A stretch of 64,000 nt of DNA, taken from positions 1 to 64,000 of the forward strand of contig JAUIHP010000003.1 of the NCBI GenBank assembly GCA_030431975.1, in the 5' to 3' direction. The notes under the pieces were generated by a model, which did no database searches, had not been told where the DNA came from, and worked only from the letters and a program-made list of their open reading frames with translations. Below are positions 1-10,000 of the stretch, piece by piece (within the stretch, counting starts at the first letter, position 1; every line of letters starts with the position of its first letter). Source of the DNA: a bacterium (GTDB taxonomy: Bacteria; Eisenbacteria; RBG-16-71-46; CAIMUX01). Both the position numbers and the translations under genes were made by a program.

Positions 1-2
1 CG

Positions 3-176
3 GACGAAAAGGACAGCGACATTCAGTATTACTACGAGTCACGGCTGCCCGGTGAACCGGAAGGCGGGGTTTCGGACATTCACTTCCATCCGGTGGAGCC
101 GCGACAGTTCCGGATCGCCGTCGACGTCGGACTGTTCTCGTCTGCCGGAGCCGAGTCGGACGGTCACTCCCACTGA
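3..176 (+). CDS. C-terminal fragment of an unrecognised protein (cut by window edge)
   Basis: One frame is open from the left edge to TGA at 174-176 and gives 57 residues ending in ESDGHSH. It has a strand-like stretch (SDIHFHPVEPRQFRIAVD) that could belong to a beta-propeller or Ig-like domain, but this is too little to assign a family. A strong hairpin starts 45 nt after the stop, which fits the end of a transcription unit and supports this frame. The start and most of the protein lie outside the window. Confidence 0.45.
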   Translation, partial: DEKDSDIQYYYESRLPGEPEGGVSDIHFHPVEPRQFRIAVDVGLFSSAGAESDGHSH

Positions 177-220
177 GCACGCCAAGGGAGTGACTTCACC
201 GCGTTCCCGACAACGACGAA

Positions 221-249
221 GGGTCCCGGAGCGATCGGCTCCGGGACCC
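221..249. terminator. Perfect 12-bp hairpin, probably a bidirectional terminator
   Basis: GGGTCCCGGAGC and GCTCCGGGACCC flank a 5-nt loop (GATCG), followed on the plus strand by TTTGTCTT. It lies between the stop at 176 (plus) and the stop at 288 (minus), so it can serve both convergent genes. Confidence 0.8.
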
Positions 250-287
250 TTTGTCTTCAATCTCAAACCGTCGCGCGGGTCTGTCGA

Positions 288-2783
288 CTACCGCTCGACC
301 ACCAGCTTCTGCGAAACGCTGTGGTCTCCCACATCGAGCCGCGCGAAGTACACGCCGGACTGCAACTCGTTGGTGTCGACATTGACGAAGTCGACCTTTG
401 CGTCCAGGTGTCGGTCCAACAGCAGCTGGACCATTCGGCCGCCGGCGTCGTAGAGCGCGATGCGCCCGTGTCCGGCCTCACGTAGACCGAAGCGCAGGGA
501 GGTCTGCGTTCCCGGTCCGGCGGGCGTACCCAGGACTCGCATCGTCAAAGGACTGATCTCGACTTCCGTCCCGACCACGTCGGTCGACGGCGTGAGGTCG
601 CTGATGTCGACCTCCCACATTCCGCGACCGTGGGTCCCGACGCGAAGGAACTCGTCCGGGTGCCAACGCACGTCGTCGCAGATAACGTTGGGGAGTCCGA
701 CGTTGAACGGCTGCCAGGACAGTCCTTCGTCGAAGCTGACGTAGCAGCCGAGATCGGTTCCGAGGAAGACGATGTTCGGCTCGTCGTACTTGTAGGTGAT
801 CGACTGGGCGCCCTCACCGGGAAGGTTGGCCGTCCGATCTTCCCAGTTCACACCGCCGTCGGTCGACCGCAGCACGCGGGCAACGTTACTGGCGTAGGTT
901 CCCGTGCAAACCATGACCGTCATCGGATCGTCCGGATGGACCGTAATGTCGGTCAGAGTGTTTGCGACCGGAAGCTGGGAGACCTGCGTGAAGTTGGCGC
1001 CATGGTCATCCGACCGGAAGCAACGAACACCGCTGATCACGTAGACGTAGTCGTGGTTGTTGTAGGACTGGTCGATACTCCGACCGCCGCCGAGACCGCT
1101 CGGCATCACCGACTGCCAGTTGGCGCCGTTGTTGGTCGTGCGCCAGATCTGGGCGTTGTGGGCCGTCCACGTGGTGTTGGAACCGTAGTCCATGTGCGTC
1201 GGCGTCTGCCACGGACCGTCCTCCGTGATCCCGCTGTTGGCCGGCGTGAAGCCGGTGCCGCCGGTCAGGCTGCGGTAGTGGAAGCCGTTGAAGATCTCGG
1301 CAAAGACGACCTGGTTGTCGAGAGAGATCTCGCACTCGAAGCCGTCTGAGCCCAACACCTGACCGAAGGATGGGTTACCGGTGTAACGCCAAGTCCCGTT
1401 GTCCTGCGTTCCTCCGAAAGCAAGGTTTGCGGAGGTCATCGACTGGTTCATCGCGTAGAACTGGAGCGTGACGAGTCCGGAGTTACGGGAGAAGAACGAC
1501 GTGCCTCCGTTGACGCTCTTGTAGACCCCGCCGTCATTTCCGTTCCACAGGATCTCGGGATCGCTCGGGTCGAAGATGAACTCGTGGTGGTCGACGTGAA
1601 CGTTGTTCGAGATTTGCGCCCACGTCGTTCCGCCGGTCGTCGAGCGATACATCGGAACGCCGCCGCTGAAGACAATGTCTTCGTCCTCGGGATCGACCGC
1701 GATACAGAGGTCGTACCAACCCTGTCCGTTGGAACCGTCGTGGCTCGAGGTGCCGCGTAGCGTCCAGTTGGCGCCACTGTCCGTCGAGCGATAGAAGCGG
1801 ATTCCCGGACCACTGATGTCGAACGACCAGTAGACGATGTCGGGATTTGCCGGAGTCACGGCCAATCTTCCGTTCGCGACTCCGGTCGTCGGGGCTCCGC
1901 CGCCCATCTGGGTCCAGGTGACACCGGCATCGGTCGACTTGTAGCCTCCCTGACCGGCCCAACCACGACTGATCGCGTAGTAGGTGTCGGTCGTTCCCGG
2001 CTTCCGCTTGACGTCACGCCAGTCTCCGAGATCCATGACCTCAGTGAACGAGTCTGCGCCGTCGGTCGATCTCCACAGTCCGTTGTCGGCCGCGGCGAGC
2101 AGGACGCCGGTCGTCGGCTCGTACGAGAGGCGGAACACATCGCGGCCGGAAGCGAGCTCGTAGTCATAGCCCGTCGTGTTCCAGGTGACGCCGGCGTCGG
2201 TGGACTTGAGGATTCCGACTCCGTGCAGGGCGTCGACGTTTCCCCATCCTTCACCCGTTCCTATGTAGATGATGTCGGGGTTGCTCGGATCAATGGCAAT
2301 CGCACTCACGGACATGGAAGGCAGATCGTCTCCCAACGGAGTCCACGAATCGCCACCATCCGTCGTCTTCCAGATTCCGCCGGAAGCCATTCCGACGTAC
2401 ACGATGTCACTGTTGGACGGGTGAATATCGATGGCCAGGCAGCGGCCTCCGACGTTGACCGGACCGAGCTGGAACCAGGTCGGGAAACTGCCGCGTTCCT
2501 GCCCCATGTCCTGCATCTTTTCCCACGCAGCCTGCCGCGCTCCGACCGGAAGGTCGGCCGCATCCCCGAGGCGGGTCTCCATAAACCATTCGTACCGCTT
2601 GAAGGGTTTGTATCCGCTTCCCTTGACCGTCTCCGGACGGGTGTCCGGAAGTAGTTCTTCGTAGTACTGGCCCATCTCGTCGAGAAGCGCCCGTGTCGTC
2701 GTGGTCTCTCCGCTCATCTGCGCGAAGGAGCCGGTCGCGGCGAAAGATGCCGCGGCAACCAGCATGAGTGACTTGCATCGCAT
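288..2783 (-). CDS. Secreted Asp-box (BNR/sortilin-type) beta-propeller protein with T9SS sorting domain
   Basis: 831 aa. The chosen ATG at 2783 gives a clean signal peptide (MRCKSLMLVAAASFAATGSFAQ) and has an AAAGGAA Shine-Dalgarno; the frame is open further upstream but that part looks non-coding. The body carries about eleven Asp-box motifs of the S-x-D-x-G-x-x-W kind (KTTDGGDSW, KSTDAGVTW, RSTDSGANW, RTTNNGANW, RSTDGGVNW and others), the signature of sialidase/VPS10/xyloglucanase-like propellers. Such proteins may bind or cleave glycans or act as adhesins. No catalytic residues could be assigned, so an enzyme activity is not claimed. The last 80 or so residues form a FlgD-like Ig fold ending SQKLVVER, a T9SS type-A sorting signal, predicting export to the cell surface or medium. 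Confidence 0.85.
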   Translation of the reverse strand: MRCKSLMLVAAASFAATGSFAQMSGETTTTRALLDEMGQYYEELLPDTRPETVKGSGYKPFKRYEWFMETRLGDAADLPVGARQAAWEKMQDMGQERGSFPTWFQLGPVNVGGRCLAIDIHPSNSDIVYVGMASGGIWKTTDGGDSWTPLGDDLPSMSVSAIAIDPSNPDIIYIGTGEGWGNVDALHGVGILKSTDAGVTWNTTGYDYELASGRDVFRLSYEPTTGVLLAAADNGLWRSTDGADSFTEVMDLGDWRDVKRKPGTTDTYYAISRGWAGQGGYKSTDAGVTWTQMGGGAPTTGVANGRLAVTPANPDIVYWSFDISGPGIRFYRSTDSGANWTLRGTSSHDGSNGQGWYDLCIAVDPEDEDIVFSGGVPMYRSTTGGTTWAQISNNVHVDHHEFIFDPSDPEILWNGNDGGVYKSVNGGTSFFSRNSGLVTLQFYAMNQSMTSANLAFGGTQDNGTWRYTGNPSFGQVLGSDGFECEISLDNQVVFAEIFNGFHYRSLTGGTGFTPANSGITEDGPWQTPTHMDYGSNTTWTAHNAQIWRTTNNGANWQSVMPSGLGGGRSIDQSYNNHDYVYVISGVRCFRSDDHGANFTQVSQLPVANTLTDITVHPDDPMTVMVCTGTYASNVARVLRSTDGGVNWEDRTANLPGEGAQSITYKYDEPNIVFLGTDLGCYVSFDEGLSWQPFNVGLPNVICDDVRWHPDEFLRVGTHGRGMWEVDISDLTPSTDVVGTEVEISPLTMRVLGTPAGPGTQTSLRFGLREAGHGRIALYDAGGRMVQLLLDRHLDAKVDFVNVDTNELQSGVYFARLDVGDHSVSQKLVVER

Positions 2784-2979
2784 CGGTGGAGTGGTTCCTT
2801 TCTGTTGCGCCTGGTCGCGACGACGCGAAGGCGCGGTGACTGGTGAGTGGGGCCCCTTCGGTCCGGGAAGTGTCAAACTTGGGGTACGGAGTTTCCCCGG
2901 ATCGAACAAGCGCGACGATCGTAACCCAGGCTCACGCCCAGACACCAGAAATCAGGACATCTCCGCGTCGCGGTGGTAG

Positions 2980-3001
2980 TTCACTCTCGTCGGAGAGTGA
3001 A
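2980..3001 (-). terminator. Hairpin after the intradiol dioxygenase-like gene
   Basis: TTCACTCTC and GAGAGTGAA form a perfect 9-bp stem around a GTCG loop, three bases beyond the TAA stop of the minus-strand gene ending at 3005. There is no clear U-tract. Confidence 0.55.
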
Positions 3002-3004
3002 GCT

Positions 3005-3931
3005 TTATCGCGGCAGCAGGATCGCCTTCTTTACGTCCGTGGTACCGCCCGCGACCAGCCGGTATAGATAGGTCCCCGCGGCAGCCTGACGGCCCGAGTC
3101 GTCCCGGCCGTCCCACTCCAGGGTGTAGTAGCCGGGGCCCTGGTTCGCCGAGACCAGACGGCGTACAACCCGCCCGTCCGCGCGGAAGACGTCGACGGTG
3201 ACCCGGGACTCCAGGCGCAGCTGATAGCGAATGGTTGTCGTCGCCCGAAAGGGATTCGGATAGTTCTGGTGCAGCTTGATCGCTGTCGGCAACGAGTGGT
3301 CCGGGTCCGAATCGGCAGGCACTTCGTAGTCCAACGTGACGTCGAAGACACCGTAGAGTTGCCCGTCGATCTCTTCCAACGGGATGCGAAGCGCCGCTGG
3401 CTGATTGTTCGACTGAGGATCGTCCTCGAAGTAGAGCTGAGTCGTCAGCGAGTCACCTTCCGGAGGCGAAACGATGTAGTGCACATGGCGGGGTCGGCCT
3501 GTGTAGTAACCCGGCAGGATGGACTCGTAAGCATATTCCCCATTCGCGTCCGTAAGCATCTGGCCGCGCAGATTGAACGGGTCGTCGTCACCGCAGGATT
3601 GAAAGATGCTGTAACAGCCCGTGTCGTCGGCCTGCCAGACGTCGACGATGGCGCCCTCCACAGGAGTGACGCAGTCGCTCCCGACGACACGTCCCGTGAT
3701 GAACATCCGTGTTCCGACCTGATCCTCGGAACAAAGAACCGTACGCAGCGGGTGGTCGTCGGCATGGTAGGGGCCGAGGATGTCGCTGGGTGTTGGATCG
3801 CAGCCGGCAAGGACCCGGTCGAACCCGAATGCCGCAGAGACGGTGGTCAGGCCCGCGCGAACGAGAAACTCACGACGGGAGAGTCGGCTGCGACCGGAGA
3901 ACGACGGAAACGGAGGACGCGAAAGGGACAT
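3005..3931 (-). CDS. Tat- and T9SS-targeted intradiol ring-cleavage dioxygenase-like protein
   Basis: 308 aa from the ATG at 3931, chosen because GGAGAAG lies 6 nt upstream; an in-frame ATG at 3946 has no ribosome site. The N-terminus has a textbook Tat motif (LSRREFLVRAGL). The core matches intradiol dioxygenases: DVWQADDTGCYS, then PGYYTGRPRHVHY, which supply the two Tyr and two His that bind Fe(III) in catechol 1,2- and protocatechuate 3,4-dioxygenases. After about residue 215 a linker leads to YPNPF and a FlgD-like C-terminal domain (EWDGRDDSGRQAAAGTYLYRL...KKAILLPR), a T9SS sorting signal. Tat export would allow cofactor loading in the cytoplasm before surface export. The physiological substrate is unknown; surface-located intradiol-like enzymes may also act on lignin-type or protein-bound catechols. 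Confidence 0.85.
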   Translation of the reverse strand: MSLSRPPFPSFSGRSRLSRREFLVRAGLTTVSAAFGFDRVLAGCDPTPSDILGPYHADDHPLRTVLCSEDQVGTRMFITGRVVGSDCVTPVEGAIVDVWQADDTGCYSIFQSCGDDDPFNLRGQMLTDANGEYAYESILPGYYTGRPRHVHYIVSPPEGDSLTTQLYFEDDPQSNNQPAALRIPLEEIDGQLYGVFDVTLDYEVPADSDPDHSLPTAIKLHQNYPNPFRATTTIRYQLRLESRVTVDVFRADGRVVRRLVSANQGPGYYTLEWDGRDDSGRQAAAGTYLYRLVAGGTTDVKKAILLPR

Positions 3932-4054
3932 GGCTGGCTTCTCCATTCAGATGAGAGTTTCGCGGCGGTCCAAGCTTAGCGACCTTTCGGTCTTTCGGAC
4001 AAGCAGACATCTCCGCCGCCAGCCCGGACCGTTCACCAAGGCGAGCCTTCCGTT

Positions 4055-4108
4055 CCAGATCTCGATGTTGTTCCTGATCTCGATGCCGTTTCTGATCTCG
4101 ATGTCGAA
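4055..4108. repeat. Three tandem 18-bp repeats
   Basis: Three units of the form CTGATCTCGATGCCGTTT (with variants) follow one another just beyond the stop codon of the SdrD-B lipoprotein gene. The core TCTCGATG is identical in all three. They might be decayed coding repeats or a 3' UTR element; no function can be read from sequence. Confidence 0.7.
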
Positions 4109-4112
4109 TCGT

Positions 4113-6788
4113 CTATTGGGGCTGGACGGCCGGCCGCATCGGCTCCACCGGACACAACGGACCACCCAACTTACTCTCCCCCGCCATGATGACGAAGTCA
4201 CCGAAGACCTGTCCCGGCCCGACCGGCACGTCGCATGACGTATCGATGACGAGGTTCGGCCCACCGTCGACACTGATCTTCACCGACGGCCCAAAACTAC
4301 CCCGGAATCCTCCAACGAAGGAAAACTCCTCACCGGGACTCACGGTATCGTGGAACACCGTGTAGTTGTTGTGTTGGCGAACGCGAACCATCGCGTCGGC
4401 AGGACCGTCGTAGCGAAGCGTAAGGGTCGAAACATAGTTCCGGCACTCGTTACAGCTGGCGAAACAGAAGTCCCGTTCGTAGACATCATTCGGGAAGATG
4501 ACGAGCTCCGCCCGGACGTCACACCCTGCGCGACTCTTGCTTCTGGGAACGGTCGACTCGTCCACCCACAACTGGTAGTCACCCGTGGGAAGGAACGGAA
4601 ACTCGTACGCCCCCTCCGACGCCGTCACCTGCGAGAAGACGACATCGTCGAAGGTCGAGAACTCACCGTCGGCTCCGACAAAAACCAGCCGAATCGAGAT
4701 GCCAGGCATACGAGGCTCGCGACCGTCCTGCCGCATGTTGTCGTTGTCGTCACAGAAGACAATTCCCCGAACGAGACCCGGGTCCAGAATGACGGGGACG
4801 ACACAGAAGTTCGGCGCAACGAAATCTTCCCCATCCACCACGGTGACGAAAACCGTCGCGGGGCAGACACCCGGCAGTTTGTCTTCGGGAATCGAGTCCA
4901 CGTCGAGATCGACTCGACACTCGCCCTCGGTCAGATCCTCAAAGTCATAGAACCCGTTTTCGTCACTGAGTGTGTCGGTTTCCGTGTCGTCATCCGTGCC
5001 CAAGATCTCGTCGTCGCCGGCACACGTCAGGACGATTCTCACGTCCGGAACTCCCGGTTCATTGGCGTCCCAGATTCCGTCCCGGTTGAGGTCGCAGAAG
5101 ACACGCCCCGGAATGATGTTCGGCTCGGGCGGATCGACGTAGCAAAAGTCGACAGCCATGATGTGGTCACCCTCGCCAACGAAGTGGAGCTGGGTCTCCG
5201 GACAGAATCCGGGGTCGTACTCGTTGGGAACGGTCTGCGGGTCGACCCAGGTCTCTGTGTCGCCGACCGGAAGGTTCGTAAAGTGGTAGGCCCCGTCGTC
5301 GTCGGTGACCGTTTCCCGAATCTCATCGTCCTCGGTTCCCAGTTCACCGTCCGGTCCAGCCAGGCGGATGCGAACGCCGACACGCGGAATGCCCGGCTCG
5401 TTCGGGTCCCGGGTCGTATCGAGGTTCTCGTCGACAAAGACCGTACCCGACAACTGACCGGAGTCGGGCGCGACCGGCTGGAAACAGAAGTCCGCGTCCA
5501 GGAACGAACTTCCTGCGGTCAGCGTGAACTCGAAGTCCGGCGGACACGTTCCCAGTTCCACGCCCTCGGGCGCGGTCTCCTCGACAACGTGAATGTGGAA
5601 GTTTCCGGGCGGCTTCGTCGGGAAGAGATAGTCGCCGTTGGCATCGCTTCGCCGGGCGGAGACGCGGTCGTCCTCGGTGTTGGGCAGGCCGTCCAATCCG
5701 TACCACCTGAGGATCACGGTGACGTCGGCGATTCCCGGTTCGGATTCGTCTTCGACTCCGTTCCGATTCAGATCGAGGAAGACGCGGTCACCGATCGCAC
5801 CTTCATCGTCAGGCCCGAATCGTTCCACGAAGCGGAAGTCCGCGCGGTGGAACACCTGATCCTCGTCGAAGTCGAAGGTGTAGCTGGACTGACCGACGAG
5901 AAACAGGTCCGGCGGTGCGGTCGACTTGTCGAGCAGGATCGTGTTGCGCCCGTGCGGAAGTCCGCGAAGCTGATAGTGGCCTTCCTTGTCCGTCCATGTG
6001 GTCGCGACCACATCGTCACGGGTACCAGAGACGCCGTCGCGCCCGACGTGGATGCCGCGAATGCGGACTCCGGCGACACCCGGCTCACCCGGGTCACGGG
6101 ACCCGGACTCGTCCAGATCGAGAAAGACCGTGTCGCCGGCCACTCGTCCCTTCTGGCCGCGGCCCGGGGACGGCACGATGACGATGTCACTGATCCCGCC
6201 GGCGCCGCTCATCGAACTTTCCATCCGGCGGACACCATTCATTTCATCCAGGCAGAGGCAAGGTTGAGCAGGATCGACAGGGAACGTTCCGAGCAGCTGG
6301 TCGTTCACTCCGAAGAACCTCAGAACGACAGGGTCCGTAGCGCTGACGTCGACCTGCAGAACCGAGATGCCTTCTTCGTGCACCGCGGCAAAATCGAAGC
6401 ACAGTTCATGGGGACCGACGTAAGCCTCCGACGTCGCGTCAAGTCGCGAGCCTCGTCCTGATTCGCCCGACTCTTCAGGAACCGCACGAAGGACGACATC
6501 GTGAAACCCTTCACTTTCGAAGACCCGAACCGGAAGCGTCGTAGCTTCCAGAGGAAGAGCGGATGATAGCGTCGCCGACACCAGGACCGGGCCCGCTCCA
6601 CGCTCGCCGTAGAGCGATTGAACCGCCTGGTTCGTCACTCTCAGGCTCAGACTTTCGCGGACGAATTCCTGTCCGGCGGACGGAGGCTCCGTCGTAGAGA
6701 TGTTCCTTTCCTCGGAATCCGAACCACAAGCCGTGGAGAGTAGAATCGCAACTACGGGAAGGATCCAGCGCCGGATGGTGGACAGCAT
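4113..6788 (-). CDS. Lipoprotein with five SdrD-B (Cna-B-like) repeats
   Basis: 891 aa. ATG at 6788 is preceded by AGGAGG at 8 nt. The signal peptide ends in a lipobox (LLSTAC) with Cys21, so the mature protein should be lipid-anchored. After an N-terminal domain of about 200 residues come five SdrD-B units, each opening like GDRVFLDLNRNGVEDESEPG, carrying an acidic GTEDD-type turn, and closing like DANGDYLFPTKPP. These Ig-like prealbumin folds bind Ca2+ in Gram-positive adhesins and act as rigid stalks. The C-terminal 100 or so residues contain a Cys pair (SCNECRN) and a strand-rich domain. There is no T9SS tail. A surface stalk or adhesin role is inferred. Confidence 0.85.
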   Translation of the reverse strand: MLSTIRRWILPVVAILLSTACGSDSEERNISTTEPPSAGQEFVRESLSLRVTNQAVQSLYGERGAGPVLVSATLSSALPLEATTLPVRVFESEGFHDVVLRAVPEESGESGRGSRLDATSEAYVGPHELCFDFAAVHEEGISVLQVDVSATDPVVLRFFGVNDQLLGTFPVDPAQPCLCLDEMNGVRRMESSMSGAGGISDIVIVPSPGRGQKGRVAGDTVFLDLDESGSRDPGEPGVAGVRIRGIHVGRDGVSGTRDDVVATTWTDKEGHYQLRGLPHGRNTILLDKSTAPPDLFLVGQSSYTFDFDEDQVFHRADFRFVERFGPDDEGAIGDRVFLDLNRNGVEDESEPGIADVTVILRWYGLDGLPNTEDDRVSARRSDANGDYLFPTKPPGNFHIHVVEETAPEGVELGTCPPDFEFTLTAGSSFLDADFCFQPVAPDSGQLSGTVFVDENLDTTRDPNEPGIPRVGVRIRLAGPDGELGTEDDEIRETVTDDDGAYHFTNLPVGDTETWVDPQTVPNEYDPGFCPETQLHFVGEGDHIMAVDFCYVDPPEPNIIPGRVFCDLNRDGIWDANEPGVPDVRIVLTCAGDDEILGTDDDTETDTLSDENGFYDFEDLTEGECRVDLDVDSIPEDKLPGVCPATVFVTVVDGEDFVAPNFCVVPVILDPGLVRGIVFCDDNDNMRQDGREPRMPGISIRLVFVGADGEFSTFDDVVFSQVTASEGAYEFPFLPTGDYQLWVDESTVPRSKSRAGCDVRAELVIFPNDVYERDFCFASCNECRNYVSTLTLRYDGPADAMVRVRQHNNYTVFHDTVSPGEEFSFVGGFRGSFGPSVKISVDGGPNLVIDTSCDVPVGPGQVFGDFVIMAGESKLGGPLCPVEPMRPAVQPQ

Positions 6789-6925
6789 GTTCGGGCCTCC
6801 TGTTTGCGCAGCCTTTGGCGGTCCGTTCTGGACCTAGTTTGGTGTTTGGCTGACGGGCAGGCCCCGGCCCGTTGGTTGTCGCGGAGTCGACGCTAGCCTA
6901 AGAAGGAACTGCCTCGCACCGCAAA

Positions 6926-6955
6926 TTTGACAGAAACATCGTGACGAAAGTCACA
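6926..6955. promoter_or_regulatory. TTGACA box with CRP/FNR-like dyad between divergent genes
   Basis: TTGACA (6927-6932) is followed by CGTGA-CGAAAG-TCACA (6940-6955), which read on the other strand is TGTGA-N6-TCACG, one base from the classical CRP half-site pair. It sits between the SdrD-B lipoprotein gene (start 6788, minus) and the kinase gene (start 7068, plus). No good -10 element is seen at the right spacing, so only the dyad is well supported. Confidence 0.4.
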
Positions 6956-7067
6956 CCGGTTCGCGCGCCGGGCGCTTGATCCATCGAGGGCGTGCTAGGA
7001 TTTCGAGCGCATCCGACAACCCGGACGCCCGACCCCGGCAAATTTCTGGCCGAACGCAAGGAAACTC

Positions 7068-10000
7068 ATGGCTCCGCCCTCCGATTGGCTTGAACAGCTC
7101 GCCCTGCGTGTCGATCGGGGAGAGGCGATCGATTGGGACGAAGAACTGTCCCTCGCCACAACGCCAGCCGACCGGTCGAAAGTCAAGAACCTCCGGCGGC
7201 TGGCAGAGTTCGCCCAACTGTCCTCGAGCGATCCCTCCGGAGAACAGAGCGAGCATGACGCAACGCTCGGCGTTCCACGGTACTCGCCGAAGGACGACGG
7301 CTTCCCCGAGGTCTGGGGACACCTGGAACTTGTCGAACGTTTGGACGCCGGCGCATCCGGAACTGTCTTCCGCGCGCGCGATACGCGGCTCGACGTCGAT
7401 GTCGCGGTCAAGCTCGTCGCCGATCCCGATGAAGTCTTCACATTCGAAGAGGCACGACGGTTGGCCCGCGTCCGCCACCCGAACGTTCTGACCGTGCACG
7501 GTGTCGAGCGACGGGACGGATGGCTCGGCATGTGGACCGAACTCGTCGACGGATCCACTCTGGAGTCGTTCCTCTCTGCGACCGGCGCCATGAGCGCGCC
7601 GGAAGCGTCGTCCATCGGGCGAACCCTGGCCCGCGCCGTAACCGCCGTCCACGGGGCCGGCCTCGTTCACGGCGACATCAAGTGCGCAAACGCCATGCGC
7701 GAACGCGGCGGGCGGATCGTGCTCATGGACTTCGGCCTCGCCTCGGAAACGCGCGACGCGTCGTTCCCCGCTCCAATCCGGGGGACGCCGTTGTACATGG
7801 CTCCGGAGCTTCTGGAAGGCCGCCCCCGATCCGTGGCCACGGACATCTATGCTCTCGGCGTCGTCCTCTTCCGGCTGGTCACCCAGAAGCACCCGATTCC
7901 GGCACAAACGGTGGACGAAGTCCTCGAGTTCCACCGTTCGAAGCGTGAGCTGACATCTCTTTGGGATCTGCGCCCGGACCTCCCCGAAGCCTTCCTGCAG
8001 GTCGTTGCCAAGTGTCTGGAAAGAGATCCGGCTCGACGATTCGGGTCTGCCGGGTCATTGGCTCAGGCACTGGCTCCGTTCTCGGGTAGCAACGGTGAGT
8101 CCGGCGTCGAAGAGTCTGTGGCGGAGTCCTCGGACGGAGATGAGGCGGTCCATAACGAGACCTTCGCCGAATCCGGCGACGAAAGGCACGGAACCCTTGG
8201 ACGCAACTCCCCCGTCGACAATCTCAACACTGAGCCAAACCGAAGACCGCTTCTTTGGGCTGTAGGAATCGTCGCCGTCGCCGCTTTCGCTGCCTGGTGG
8301 GTGACATCTTTCAGCGGCCGTGCGCCAGACCCCAACACCGGCACCGGCACCGTCGATTCGACGGCGGCTGACGTAACCCCAACACACGATCCTCGTCGTA
8401 TCGTGGTCCTCAACTTCGAGAACCTGGCCGACCCAAACGATCGGGACCGGATGGGTGAAATCATCCCAAGCCTTCTGATCACCGACCTCTCGCAGTCCGA
8501 GTTCACCCAGGTCGTGTCGACACAACGAATCTACGAGATCCTCAAACAGATGGGACGGGAAGGAGAGAGAAACGTCGATCCGACGATTGCGGTTGATGTC
8601 GCCCGCAAGGCCAATGCCGGTCGAATGGTCACGGGTTCCATCGTTCAGTCCGATCCAGCCACCGTCGTCACGTCACAACTGGTCGACGTCGCCACCGGCG
8701 ACATCATCGCTTCGGAGCGTTTGGAGGCAGAACCAGGAGAGTCGGTTTTCCACTTGGTGGATCGTTTGACCAAGCTTTGCCGCACCGACCTGGAACTCCC
8801 CGCCGAAGCCGAGTTCGAACTCGACCCGGAGTTGTCCGAAACAACGACGAACTCTCCTCAAGCCTACCGGCACTTCCTGACCGGGATCGACCACATCCAG
8901 AAGTACGACCGGGAAGCCGCGGCGATCGAGTTCCGAAACGCCGTCGAGGCCGACTCCGGGTTTGCGCAAGCCTGGGCGGAGTGGGCGAATGCAGAACAAG
9001 GAACCCACAGACGGAGAGAACTGGCCACCAAAGCCGTGGAAGTCTCCGAAACCCGCGGAACGTGGCAGTCCCGTCTTCTCATCCGATCACTGTGGGCCGA
9101 CCTCCACGGGCACGACCTGGAAGCGCTCGAGTTGGCCGAAGAACTGTTGGCACGCGAACCGGACAACATCGAAGCGGTCCGTTCGGCGGCGTTCGCCGCT
9201 GAAGAGATGAGCCGGCGGGCCCTCGCCATCTCCTATTGGAAACGGCTCACCGAGTTGGACACGAATGACAAGATCGCATGGAACAACATCGCCTACCTCT
9301 ACGCGCGCGATCGAAAGTTCGAGGAGGCATTCGAGGCCCTCGCCCACTACGAACGAATTGCACCCGACGAGCCGAATCCCCACGACTCGCGCGGTGAGTT
9401 CTTCTCCTGGATGGGACGACCCGAGGAAGCACTCGCATCCTTTGAGAAGGCGCTGGGGATCCGGCCGGGCTGGTGGGCCCCGACCCGTAACTCCGCTTCC
9501 GTCCTCGTGATCACCGGCCGATACGATGAGGCCGTTCCCAAGTTCCAGAAACTGGCTGGAAGTGAACTCCCGACACATCGTTCCATTGGGCGAAACGGTT
9601 TGGCTCTCATCCCTGCCCATCGCGGTCGCTTCAACGAGAGCATCCAGCGACTGGAAGACGCGATTCGCGCGGGGCGATTCGAAGGACCGAACCGTAGTTG
9701 GACGGACCTCATCGTTCAGGCGCATCTGTACTTCGCAGTCGGGGACACCGCGAAGGCACTGGATCGCGCTCGTGAAGCGTCGGAGTTCGAGAAGAACGGT
9801 CCTTCAGACTGGGGCACCGAAACCTTGGTCGAACTGCTTACAAAGACGGGTGACGTCGAGCAGGCGCGGAACGTGTTCGCGAGTTTCGTCGAGTCCATCG
9901 ACGAGCCGGAGCTGGATCGGAACGGAAACTACTGGTCCGCTCAGTCGGTGATGGCGGAGGCCTCCGGTGACCTGGACGAGGCGGTCCGACTGATGGAGAA

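Noticed and set aside
4350..6461. 703-codon open frame on the plus strand opposite the SdrD-B lipoprotein gene
   Set aside because: It is the mirror of a clear coding gene in high-GC DNA, its translation is low-complexity and matches no fold, and there is no ribosome site.
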